A stretch of 64,000 nt of DNA, from the NCBI RefSeq assembly GCF_030936135.1, contig NC_082603.1, forward strand, positions 20,364,880 to 20,428,879, read 5' to 3'. This document shows, one piece after another, positions 52,901 to 64,000 of this stretch; the stretch's first letter is position 1, and each line of letters opens with the position of its first letter. The position numbers and the translations under genes were made by a program. The notes below the pieces were generated by a model. That model saw only the letters and a program-made list of their open reading frames with translations. It was not told where the DNA came from and did not search any database. Origin of the DNA: Gavia stellata. Its lineage: Eukaryota; Chordata; Aves; Gaviiformes; Gaviidae.

Positions 52901-55900
52901 CCCAGTTAATGCTATCTTTTAACACTTTTCTCATCATTAAAAGAAACCTAGCGAAGCTTAATAGAATTACAGGCTTATTTTTTGCCATTATATCGGCTGA
53001 TAAGGTGCTCACAGTTTTTTGGAAATTGAAAACGTCATAAGTAACTTAATACAGTCAACATTTAACAACTGAAGACAGCACAAGCACAAAACATACTGAA
53101 AGCACAGCACAGGCTGTTCACCTCGAAAACTTCGCCCAGGCGTTATATTCTTCGGTGCAAGTTTCAGGTCGATTGCTACACAGCCAGCCGGTCAGCCAGC
53201 CTTTCAGTAAATCACTCATTGCAAGGAGCTCTTTCAAACAAGGCTACATATCTGAATATGAAATAAATATATCTCCAGGTTCACTGATAGTATCTGCATT
53301 ATATCAATACCTGTGAATTACAATCTTATACCCAAGCAATGAATTCATCCAGATCTGAACAAACCCCAGAATATCCTGTCCAAGGACAGTCTCTTCTTCG
53401 GACTTTTTTTAAAGCTTTAGTAAATAACAGGGGGATGTAGCCAAAATTATAGATACATCTCTTTGGACTCTTTCAAGAACAATAATGAATGTAAACAAGA
53501 GAAGAAATAGATAAAATGCAGTTTTGATAATTTCCAGTGACAGAGCAGTTTAAAAAAACCAAACCTCTAAACAATCATGTCATTTAGAAATATCCATCAC
53601 AGTGGAATTATTTCCAGTATAAATTCCTGCAAAGATGCAATTTAAAGACAAAGTCTGTCAGTCTTCCCAGTCAAAGGCAGGATTACTATGCACCAGACAT
53701 ATTCAAGGATTAATTTTGAACTAGCTAGTGTGAGCACCAAGAGCAACACAGAAACAGCTGCATGGGCTTCAGCCACTGACAGCCTGTACAGGCTCTGGAT
53801 AAGCCTGCATGCCATGAAGTTTCTGTTTTCTGAATCTGATTTTTTTGGCAGCTCTGGTCAGTGAAATTTTCAGTTATCAGTTTGGTGTGCTTTAAATGAC
53901 TGACTGCTTGAAATTGTTTAGCCACCACCCAAAAGGTTTGTCAGAAGAAAAAGTTCAGGACACAACTGTTTCGTCTTTAGAAGATGATAATCCACCCATG
54001 CAGCAGTGAGCTACAACAGCACATTTTATAAATAGTGGCTAAGAGCTAAAACACCGTCAGTTTGAACCTGTGGGTGGCATCAGCATCAGTGCCAGTCCCT
54101 GCTAATTAGCTGAACTGCAAGGATTTGCATTGGCTCCTCTCGTTCTTATGGATGCAAAACTCACAACAGGCTGGGTATGTAAAGCGAATTTCTGACTGAG
54201 GCTCCAAGTCTTTGTACAGAGTTTCTACACTCGTCTACATTGTTAGAAAAGGCTCACCTCACCTCTCCTGTACTCCACAGCCCTAGCAGCCTGTTTCATT
54301 TCCTTTTAGAGCAATTAGTAGTCCCTGAACTGACATCAGCAAGAGCCAACCCGATGCATGTCCCAGCTCCAAGGAGGTCAGATAAAGGGTGTCCTTACCT
54401 CTCCTTGACTGCAGGTCACTTGATGGGATTCTCTGCTTTCTGCATTAAGTTCTGATTTCAGTAGTTTCTGTCTTGTTTCTTACCTTTCTGCTAACATCAG
54501 TGTGCAGAAAGTAATTTTCAAAGTAGCTAGGCTTGCAACAGAGACACACGAGTGAGTCCTGGAGAGACCACTTCATGGCTCTGGAGATGTCACTGCAAGT
54601 GTGCTCCAGAGGTTTTGTTCTCTCTACCTGAATAGGAACTCAGACTGTCTTGTATTTTTGGATCACAGGTCCTCTGGTTGTTTTTGCTGGAATTAAAGAT
54701 CTGAAACTTATGAAGACAACACAGTCTGGATTCGAAGGCTTCTATAAGAATGAACACACCACACTTCCTGAAAGGCACGACAGGATTTTATGTGGAGAGC
54801 TCTTTTGCAAATGGTCATATGGCGAATGCAGAGATTTTGACTTTGATTGCATATGGTATGTGTCAAATCAAATAATATTTATTACCTAATCTATGATCCC
54901 AAAGCCCCTCTATACAATACAGCAGGTGTAAGGGCCAGATCTGCAGTTGCTGTGCACCAGCTACTCTCACAGATCTCAGTGGTGGTGGTAAGCCCCTGGT
55001 TCCAGGGGTGAGAGGCATGCCTCGGGGGGTACTCGTCTCTCTGCTCGTGCATCAGTGGACAGTATTTAAATGGACAGCTCAGTGTTCAGTACAGAACACT
55101 TCAGGAGAACAAACTAGCAACTAATTTGTTAAATACTTTCAGCAAAACACCTATTTGTGAATTATAGAGCTGGGGGGTGGCATTTGGAGGTGACAGGACA
55201 GAGAAATTGTTCTTCCACAAAATCCCATGTGCTATTATTTGTCAGAAAAGACAGAGAAAATTTTAAAAAAACCCACAGTAAAACATTATGGATCTAGACA
55301 AAGACAGCTGATACAAGGTTTCGTAAGAACTTGTGTTACCTCTAGGAACAAAATCCGTGAATGTATCCTTGAAGCCTTCGCTGGGCCACCCGACAGCGGG
55401 GAATATTCACCCTCTTACCAGAAGACTGTCAACTGTATCCAGATGCTCATCCTTTCCAAAGTGTCACAGGTAACTTCTTCCCTCCTGTCAATGTTTTGCT
55501 TAAACAATAATGAATGTTAATCGGACCACTGAGAAGACCAAAATGAGCCTGTTATTTCCTCTGACAGTTCTAAGTAAAACTGGAAACTGTTTGGTGGTAC
55601 ACCTAGATGGTCTGAAAAAAATATGAACACACTGAGAAGTTCATATGCTGCTCCCTGGCTGTGAACATAATGGGGGAGAGTATCACTCAGTGCTTGGCAG
55701 GATGTGAGTAAAAGTGAAATGGATGCTACAACATTGCCTAAATGTTCAATAGATTGCATTTTATCAACTGTACATAATGGGGGGGGGGGGCGGAGTTGCA
55801 TTGCTTTTCTTTACAGTGAGTGAAAAGATTGCCACACTGTTGGCTGAGAAGGTGCCCTAATTCATTGTCTCATCTGTTTTCATGGTTTCAGGTACAGGTC

Positions 55901-57115
55901 ATAGAAGTCATCTTGAACAACACTTTTTATAATGTCGTAGACATGAAGAATCTAGGCTTGACCAATGACAAAGAAGTAAGTAAATGCTCCAAACACAACT
56001 TGCCTGGACTCTTCAGAAATACTCAGCCTTAAAGCATATCAGCAGTTCTGCATAGAACAGAGTTAAAGGGAGCAAACTTTCTCCCCCAGCCCCAGTGAAA
56101 GTTCCACCTTACCTCTAAAAGAGATTTACAGAAGAAGGATAATTGCCTTCTTGTGTTGTTGATAAAAGCTAAAGCAGCAAGGTAGAATGCTTTAGAGATC
56201 AAAGGGATTTGTAACAGAGACTACCTCTGAAAAATCATTGTTTTCTCAACTGAATTTGACTTTTACTGATAATGTCAACCTGTGCAGTTTTAACCAAGCA
56301 GAATGTGTCATGGCATCCTTCCACATAGCCAGGTAGTGTGAAAAGCTAGCCCAGTGTGGCTCTTCTTTCTGCTCCATTGGCAGCACCACTGAAGCCAGGG
56401 AGCATCCTTGGTGCAGCGGGGTTACAAGTAGGTTAGCTAGGCCACAGGCTAGCTCTAGGCAACAGAAGACCAGCACTCTAAGGGAGCAGTGAAGGGATGT
56501 TTCTGTAGCCATTAGGAGCCAAAGTAGATTGGTCCAACAGTGGACAAGGTATAAGCCTGGGATCAGGCAGAGGGTGAGAGATGTAGGGGATGAGGTGTAT
56601 TTGCTCCTCCCTCTACAGCTGCTCTAGCTGACAGCCAGGTCCAGCTGCAAGTCTGTTAGGTTATCCTCACATGACAGAGAGAAACTGGGTTATTCCATTT
56701 TGCATCAATGGTCTATAGTCTGTTTGTGCTCTAGTCTCTCTCCCTAAGTCTTGTGATTCTGCTGCTATCCTACCCTGCCCTTGCCCTCTTTCAGGTGGAC
56801 TTTATAGATCCATTTTCACCTGAGATAACACCAAAATCTACCATTGATATTCATAAGGGAAGGGAAGGGCCTGGACACAATTTTGAGAGGAGGTGAATAG
56901 CTGCAGTTTCTGCTGTGACGGTGCTGCCACATCCCTGTCTCAGAAATGACTTCTGTGTTTGTGCTCATCCCCCTCAGGTTCTGGTTCCAGTGGAAACTCC
57001 CTACGGCTCCTGTGCTTGCACGCTCGGCAGGAAGAAGTTCTTAGAAGCACAAGGCCACGTGCTAAAAGATGAGAGGCAAAGTCAGTTTGGACTGGCAGCT
57101 GCCCAGGGAAACTAA
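49986..57115 (+). CDS. UOX: UOX, urate oxidase-like (intact frame, catalytic His lost)
   Basis: Exons 2-8 are clear: 50113..50331, 51116..51232, 51358..51436, 54669..54855, 55346..55469, 55892..55975, 56978..57115. They join without stops to 315 residues through GT-AG introns. Exon 1 is uncertain: either 49986..50006 (MEIFSSQ, then GTAACC) or 49789..49839 (MVEGDSVKVYIARTNPK, then GTGACG). Uricase oxidises urate to 5-hydroxyisourate in peroxisomes. Landmarks kept: EYGKNTIKF (catalytic Lys, 50149-50151), IPTDTIKN (catalytic Thr, 50284-50286), KTTQSGFEGF and TTLPE, DRIL (urate-binding Arg), SPSYQKT (urate-binding Gln). Exon 7 reads ILNNTFYNVVDM where mammals have SLPNIHYLNIDM, so the catalytic His is Phe. 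Exon 8 keeps ETPYG, but the mammalian SRL-type targeting end is absent. The protein runs to 45 residues in this exon (mammals about 24) and ends AAAQGN. Birds lack uricase activity, which fits. The gene is divergent from DNASE2B. Confidence 0.93.
51437..54668 (+). other. UOX intron 4
   Basis: The 3.2 kb intron is by far the largest of the gene; the other UOX introns within exons 2-8 range from about 0.1 to 1 kb. It is AT-rich with no recognisable mobile element or nested gene. Donor GGTGAG and acceptor CACAG are canonical. Confidence 0.8.
55779..55790 (+). repeat. Poly(G) tract in UOX intron 6
   Basis: A run of 12 G residues, followed by CGGAG, about 100 bases upstream of UOX exon 7. Such runs can form G-quadruplex-like structures and vary in length. 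It has no obvious role here. Confidence 0.9.
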
Positions 57116-58575
57116 ACCTCTTGGCTACACTCACACGTTCCTGATAAACTTAACAGTATGGCTTTCCTATCAACATATACTCCTTATTGGCCTCTTCCAT
57201 TGCTGACTACTTTTCCCTCTATGAACTCCTGAGGTTGGGATTTCTGAAGGACCCTCAGGAATTCAGAAATCAAAGTCTGTCCCTGAATCTCAGTGTGATC
57301 TGCAGATTGAAATCCCCTATGCTCTTTTGAAAATCCCAGCTGGAAACATTATAGTCAATTAATTTTTAAACTAGCTATTGCCAGACCTCTTAATGAAACA
57401 ATTAATTTGCTAATGTCTGTAACATGCTTTTGACATGTGAAATCAGGAACTCTGTATATTCTATTTATTAATGTTCCTTCAGTAAGATGAATATACAGGC
57501 ACAAGACCAGATGTTTCATTGACGTAATCTGTCATGACCCCTTGATGCCACACTGATCTACAGAGCTGAGGTTCTGACCCAGTAACTGAATAGGAAATCA
57601 GTCAGACACCGATTTCTTTGTGAAGGAAATTAACTATTCATCTCCTTTACGGTGTGAATAGTTACAGCTGTTGACTAGTTTCTCTGCATGTATTCTGACT
57701 GCATGGCTGCTGCTGCTACTCGTCAGACTATACAGTTACTATATAATTACTTTTATATTAATCACTGAGGTGTTTGCGGTTTTGGGCTATCTCTGTAAGT
57801 TTAATTAAATAGTTTTCTTTAGTCTAATAATCTCATCATGACTTCTGAGCAGGCAGGAGTAAACCTAAGTAACCCTAGTACTTTCGGGAGGGGCAGGGAG
57901 AAAGCTAGACAGGCAATGCATATCTTACTTTAGTTACCCCAGGTGATAGCTTAGAACATAGAGATAAAACTATACGGCCAACAATTCTCGTCTCACAGAC
58001 TGCAGCTACCACACTTCCAACAGCAATCCTGCTCAACTTCTGACAACTTCTAACCACTGCTCTCATTTTCTCCGGTCGCCGTTTTCACAGACTCGAGGGC
58101 AAATCCAATGGGAAGTGCCCAGAAGTACTTCTGAAAACTGCAATTCGGTTGCCTTTGTGCCTTCCTGATTTAGGCAGATCTGCAGCATTCCTCTGGGTAT
58201 AACCATTAAATTCATAGGCATTAAAAATTAGGAACATTCCCTGTACCGTGTGACATTTTGAGGTGCTTTGCAAGATAGGAACTTGTCTTGGTGAGCAGGA
58301 CATAACAGATGCAAAGTGAAGACACTGTTCACAACCCTGAGGTATCTCCTGAAAAGCAACAGGACAAATGATACCACAGAGTCCATCTGTCCGAGATACA
58401 CTGTTCTCTGGTCACTAGCCAATTCTGAAAGTTTTATTTACAACACTTTTAGCTTTTGCCGGGGACATTCTTTCTTACTTTGTTAGATTGTGTTTTATTG
58501 TACTTGTGGGCTTATGTCTTGCTATTTCTGCTATTTTTAGGTGCTTGTAATTTATTAATGTATCTTTTAAGGGCA

Positions 58576-58581
58576 AATAAA
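58576..58581 (+). terminator. Candidate UOX poly(A) signal
   Basis: AATAAA, followed by GAGCAACATC, lies about 1.46 kb after the UOX stop codon. It is the first clear canonical hexamer that I noticed on this strand. The 3' UTR length is therefore uncertain. Confidence 0.28.
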
Positions 58582-61500
58582 GAGCAACATCAAAAAACAA
58601 ACTAGTAGTTGACTGTTTACCAAATAAGAAATGAAACCATTTACTACTTATATATAAATGCAAACACTGTAAGTAAAAGAAATATGTTTTAGTTCAGCCA
58701 ATTTTACTTCAAAAAATGACCAGTCTTGTTCCAAATGACAGTTCACTACCAATTGTTAAAAACAGATGAAAAAGGATCTTACTGAACATTTTAATATTTA
58801 CCTCTTTCTAAACAAGGCAGATCTTCACAACCCACTTTCTTTCTACCTTATGAGAGATTTATTGCATTAGGCAGAAGGTTTCCTATTGTTACTACTTGCG
58901 CTTCATTTGTGGGCTTGTGAGGTAGCAGTGGACTAACCTTCATGGCAGAATGAGGACACAAAGCAGCAACCAGTTGTCTATTTAGACTTCCCTGTGGCAA
59001 CAAGCACACACATACACTCATGCAATGTGGTTTCTACAAACCTCCACAGACATGCAGAGATTCAGCAAGTCTTTAAAGGCATCTCGGCACAGCTTCATCC
59101 TGCACTGCAAACCTGAGTCACTTACGTGGGCAGACTGCTTCTAAAGAAAGTACTTAGGCAATCAAAGAAGCCCAAATTTTCCATATGGCAGTTAGATTCA
59201 GATAACAATGGCATAAATCATTCTTGAAAATGGGACTTAGCCAGACTTACCTGGGCCTGAAACCTGACCAAATTCCCATTGGCTTCATTAGATTCAGTCT
59301 CCACAATGGACTTGCATTATTTTAACTGAGACAGATTTTTTTTTTCAGATCCTGTCCTGAGGAACTATTCAAGTTGCTTACTGTGTTTTACTCAGGGGCA
59401 GCTGTGATGCTTTGCTGACGAAATCACACTTGACGAAAATGAGCAGCAGCTAGCAGATCATAAAATTGCCATTCAAAATACATCTTCCTGCTGATAACAT
59501 GGACCTTGCTGGTCCTGGGCCATATCCCAGTAGTTTATAGGGCCTGGAGCCTCCTACCAAGAAACAGGGTATTTCAAGTGCACAAATGTCTTACTATCTT
59601 TTTAGCATCCGGTTCTTTCGCATCCTGTTTCTGTTCAATTCTGGTAGCTGCCCAGGACAGTTCAACCGTAATCCTCCTCAGCTGCTGATCACACTCCATG
59701 CGCAACCACTGTCACATAGATAAAATGCACTAGCTAAACTCATTAGCCAATATCTAAACCAGAGATGAAATGTCACCTTCAGGGTCAGTACAAGTGATCT
59801 GTCTTCACTGGCTATATTATTCTATATATCTTCAGGCCACCTGCTTTCCAACACACATTTAAACCTGATAGTTTTTATTAACTATTACAGGTACATTTTT
59901 CTTCTTTAAAGTTGTCTTTTTCTTTTCTTTTTTAATCTTGCCTTTATTAGGAGTACAGAACCCTGATTCTAAATTGAACAGAGCTGACTTAAAGTGACCA
60001 AAAAAAACCCCTTTCTGGCTAGAAATCTCAATATAAATAGTTTAGAAGTTAGAATCCCACTATTTACATACATACAACAGCCAACCATCTCCTTCCTGGA
60101 AAGCGCACAGCTCTATGTAGAAAGGAAACCTATTAAACGTCTCCAGTTATAGGATCAAAAATGTCAACTCACATCTCAGCTATAATTAGGATATAAGTTG
60201 TTTTGTGATACTGAGATTGAACCTTACCATTCACAGCAGGCTGAGAAAGAAAAGACACACACACATACCTGAGTGCATGCACACACACCTGGTCCCATAT
60301 GTATACATATATATATATAAAAATATATATGTATAAATGGTACTTACTAAATCAGCTGGTGTACGACTGATCTATGGCAATCAAATAAGAAACGACATGA
60401 GCTGGGTTTAGTTGTTACATAGTTTTATTACAGACTTGCCAACTCTCGGCTGCACTGAGTTGAAGCCTGCCATGTTCCCTTCAAGATCCAGCCCAGACAA
60501 CACACCAGGACAGCAGTTCACCTCTGCCAGGCTCACAAAAAACGAGTGGTGGAGAGAACCAGAAAAGGGGCACACACTCCATTGCTGCCTGCCAGAGAGA
60601 GCTGGAGGATTACTTCATGCACCTGGGGGGCAGAAGCAAAGGTAATCATTCAGTCCTGTTAGCTGACCTTAGCAGGTGAGGTATTGCTGCATGTAAATGC
60701 TTGCCTGTGGGGACAGGCATTTGTAAACCAGGTCCTGATGAATGGAGTTGCACAGTGGGGGCCAGCCTGGAATGGGAACATAAGGTAACAGAGGCAAGAC
60801 ATACTAGAAGATAAGCAGGAAAGGTGGGGGGGAGGGAAGAGGAGGGAGAAATACAGTGATAGCAAAAAATATCAGACAAATCAAATAAAGGGGAGAACAG
60901 AAAATAAAAAAAATCACTGAGGACAAGTATCTTTCCTATCTGACTTCTTTAGAGCTGGAAACACAAACCTAAACCAAACAATATCGCAGGGACTCAAAAC
61001 TAGAAAAAGAAGGGGGTAGAGAAACCTTTGGTGCAGAGGGAAACATAACAGCAGAAACCAGAGTGCCTGAGTACTGAGGGGGGCTTCTGCCACCTCTCAA
61101 GAGTGGCATTAGGCATGAATTCCCATATTAACATCTACATCTGACTGGAAAAGACAAGAGCTCAAGTTTGAATGGCCTTGTACTTCTGCAATGTTTCCAA
61201 ATCTTCCAGATTACACATATTTCCAGGTAGAGCAGCCCAGGCAAACTGGCATGTGGTATTTATACAGAAAGGAGGAGGGAGCAGAAGAGGAGTATCCTTG
61301 CAAAACAGGGTTGCTACACCCAGGCATACACCCACTTCCACACTTCTCCTTATGGTTTGGCCACCAGCTGGGAAACAAACTCAGCTACAAGTTCCTTACT
61401 CTTTACTTCCTTCCTCCTGCTGCAATCCACCAGTACAAGACAAAGCAATGTTACTCTTGAATCAGAGATCGGTGCAAACAATGAGCCTTCCCTCCCTTTT

Positions 61501-64000
61501 TTGATACGATTTAGCTGCTACAAAGGCCAGGGTATCCTCAATATAGCAAGTACTGCAGAGTGTTTATAGAGGGGCAGCTGGATTATAGCAATCATCTGAA
61601 AAGGGGAAGAGAACATCCTGAGATGAGTGCAAGCCTGACAATGCCAAGACATTTGTTGTTGCCTTATCAGCACATCAGCTGATGATACAGCAGTTATAAC
61701 TGCTGACTGTGCCTTCCACAAAGATGCTCACGAGTGCAGCATATAAATACACCAGTGGTCTCCAGTACTCACCAGCAGCCTTCAGTAGCAATGAAACTCT
61801 TACATGGAGACCAAGGGCCACTTACAGTCCTCATGGTGCTCCCCTTGGGCTCTCTAGGTGTTTGAGGTTACAGTCACATTCCCCAAATTTAGAGCATCTA
61901 CCAGCTAATGTTATTCTGGGAGTAAGTTGAATACATATCTGGGATCCAAAGGAACATCACTAAATTAAACAATTCCCTATTTATAGGGGCTAAGAAAAGA
62001 AGAATTTAATGACCTTGTTACATTATCATATTAAAAAGAACACAGCCTTTCCCAACAGGAAAGCAAGGTACTTATTAAATCAGTCTGCCCATTATTCCAA
62101 TGGAGACTGCCCTTGCAGACTGCCAGTGGGCTAATGACAGCCACTGCCCTCTGCACCTCCTTGGGGGAAGCTGCTGTCAAAACTGAGCAACACAGAGGGG
62201 AAGATGTATGGAGGCCTTCAGTGTGATGGAACAGGACATGGATGGGGTCTCCTGGCTGACATCCCCAAGCACCAAGTCTTCCCATTCTCTGTTAGATAAA
62301 GCAGAAGCCAATCCATTGCCTGTGTAAATTGTCCCCAAGGTGAAGGTGAGAGAGTAGAGCAGACCCTTCTCTATACCGCTCCATTCATCCTGCTGCCTAC
62401 TGAGCCAGCGACAGTTACACTATTCACATGGACATTTACAGTCAATTAATTTCCCACATGACTTTTGGGCCAAAACCCATTTCTGGGAGGGAAGGAACTG
62501 CTGTTCTGACTTAGAAGTAAAGAACCAGAACGGAGACAAAGTGAGATGATGTTTTTCTAGTCCTGCTCAGACTCAGCCTTCAAATTTTAGACAATATTGC
62601 CATTTAAAAAATGAGAAATAAATTTGTAGGTTCCCCCAGACTCACAGAAAGTAAGACCCTCTGCTTTTCAAATAACTGTGATTGTAACTTAAGTGCGACA
62701 GTAGAAAGAGGAGTGTTGAAAATAACAGACCAATTAATGCTAATTTTTAAGAAGAGGAAGAGGTAAAGGACATGGTAGAATTTGAACATGTTGAAAAAAA
62801 AAAGCAGTGAAAAGAGAGAAGAGTTCATTTAGCAAGTAATCACTGAAAGCAGGGGCCTAACGTGACATTTTGCCTGGGCCATTTCTAACCAGGAGTGACA
62901 AGTGGGTGACTACTCCCTTCGCTATAGCTGCCAAATCTTGTCCTGTAATTACAAGAGCAGAGAATTTTCTACAAATTGATGAAGTGGAGCACATTAGAGC
63001 AAACTGTTTTAAAGGGAACAGTAACACATAGGGATGGGAGATACAGGCAAGCAGACAGAGCAATTTTCTCTGAGTTGAGAAAGTGACCTTTGCGGACAGG
63101 CACAGCCACAGCCTCCATACTTTGCCGACAGTTGCCTTATATGTGCTTTATGTGTGGTAGTTGGCACTATATTTGGATGCAAAAAGAACATGCTATGCAT
63201 TGTGTATCTACAGCTTGAGAGGATAGTGAACATCAGAGCTGATGAACAATACCAATATATATTTCACAACTGTCATACCAAAAAAGGAATACTGTAATGC
63301 TTTCAAATCATTTTTAAAAGTGCTCTGAAAGATTCTGATAGATGTGCACTAGTGGTATTATGAAAAGGGTAAGAGGAGGGACAGGGAAGAGGATGGAGAG
63401 GGAACAGGAGGACCTTGGCTGCAGCACATCTCTGTTCTTGTGCTGACCAGCAGCGGGGCTGGGGAGCTGACTGCTGCTTTGCTCCTTAAAGCTGCTTCTG
63501 GGAGAAGGAGGCCACTCTAAATTGCTGTTTCAGTGTGAAAGCAAGGAGACCTGCAGCACTGAGATCATCATCACTCTCACACCCAGTATCAGCTGAGCAG
63601 TTGGACACCTGGCAGCTTAACCACCACCCAAAGCACAGGAAGAGCTTTTAAGGAAGGGGGAACTCTCCTAGCTGCAGGCACATTAAGGGCATGTTATAAA
63701 CTGGATTCCTGTGTAGCTCTGCAACTCTCAGAACTGCGGTATTGACATGGTATCCAGAAATGCCCATCGGTCATTTCCTCATCTCAACAGCAGCTGTGTT
63801 TTCTGCAAGAGGAATGGTGGCTAAAAATAATCTGGCTTTGACTTCCTCTTTCAAACCCTCCAGTCTCTTTTAAAAGGATTTTTTTGTTCTCACAGAAACA
63901 GCAAGGAGAATGTAACAGAAAAACCAGAACTGTCACCTGCACAAAGAGAATAGCATCATTAGAAAGCTCAGAGAACAGTAGGAAACTACAATAAAGATCA
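58582..64000. other. Intergenic, no gene seen
   Basis: AT-rich unique sequence with low-complexity patches: a CA/TA-rich stretch at about 60250-60337, purine-rich AG runs near 60820-60870, and A-rich patches. SAMD13 is the neighbour expected from the human order and should be on the minus strand. I looked for its SAM-domain exon and did not find it, so it probably lies further right. Confidence 0.5.
60251..60337. repeat. CA/TA microsatellite cluster
   Basis: Short CA-dinucleotide runs (60256-60267 and near 60280-60290) are followed by an interrupted TA/ATAT run to about 60337. It is simple-sequence DNA prone to slippage. Confidence 0.85.

Noticed and set aside
57116-64000. Expected SAMD13 exon on the minus strand
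   Set aside because: Searched for because of human synteny, but no SAM-domain coding segment with splice sites was found. It likely lies outside the window.

Overview
The window is a vertebrate nuclear locus, most likely from a bird, and at least from a sauropsid. Spliced orthologues of vertebrate genes are readable exon by exon. The recognisable interspersed repeats are CR1 LINE remnants. The gene set and order match the conserved neighbourhood known from human 1p22.3 (SPATA1 - GNG5 - RPF1 - DNASE2B - UOX). The uricase gene has features expected in an animal that excretes uric acid.

Layout, left to right. (1) 1-3777: 5' end of SPATA1 on the minus strand; only the first two coding exons are found, and the rest should lie left of base 1. 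(2) About 4850-5250: a GC-rich, CpG-dense promoter between SPATA1 and GNG5, which are head to head. (3) 5130-6527: complete GNG5, two coding exons, plus strand. (4) 6528-10444: intergenic and 3' UTR sequence, including an unidentified minus-strand stretch that looks like decayed coding sequence. (5) 10445-16008: complete RPF1, nine coding exons, minus strand, tail to tail with GNG5, with a GC-rich promoter to about 16470. (6) 16470-38719: about 22 kb with no gene that I can support; it holds two CR1 remnants and simple A/T-rich tracts. (7) 38720-47962: complete DNASE2B, six coding exons, minus strand, with one GC-AG intron. (8) 47963-49985: about 2 kb separating the divergent DNASE2B and UOX genes. 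(9) 49986-57115: UOX, plus strand; exons 2-8 are certain and exon 1 is uncertain. (10) 57116-64000: UOX 3' flank and intergenic sequence with simple repeats; no gene found. SAMD13 is the expected next neighbour but was not seen.

The genes do not form one pathway. GNG5 (G-protein gamma subunit) and RPF1 (60S ribosome assembly) look like housekeeping genes with CpG-rich promoters carrying NRF1-like sites. DNASE2B is a secreted or lysosomal acid nuclease. UOX is the most interesting locus: the reading frame is open through seven exons and keeps several active-site residues. However, the catalytic histidine of exon 7 is read as phenylalanine, and the peroxisomal targeting tripeptide at the C terminus is replaced by a longer tail. 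This looks like a retained, possibly repurposed uricase rather than an ordinary working enzyme or a decayed pseudogene.
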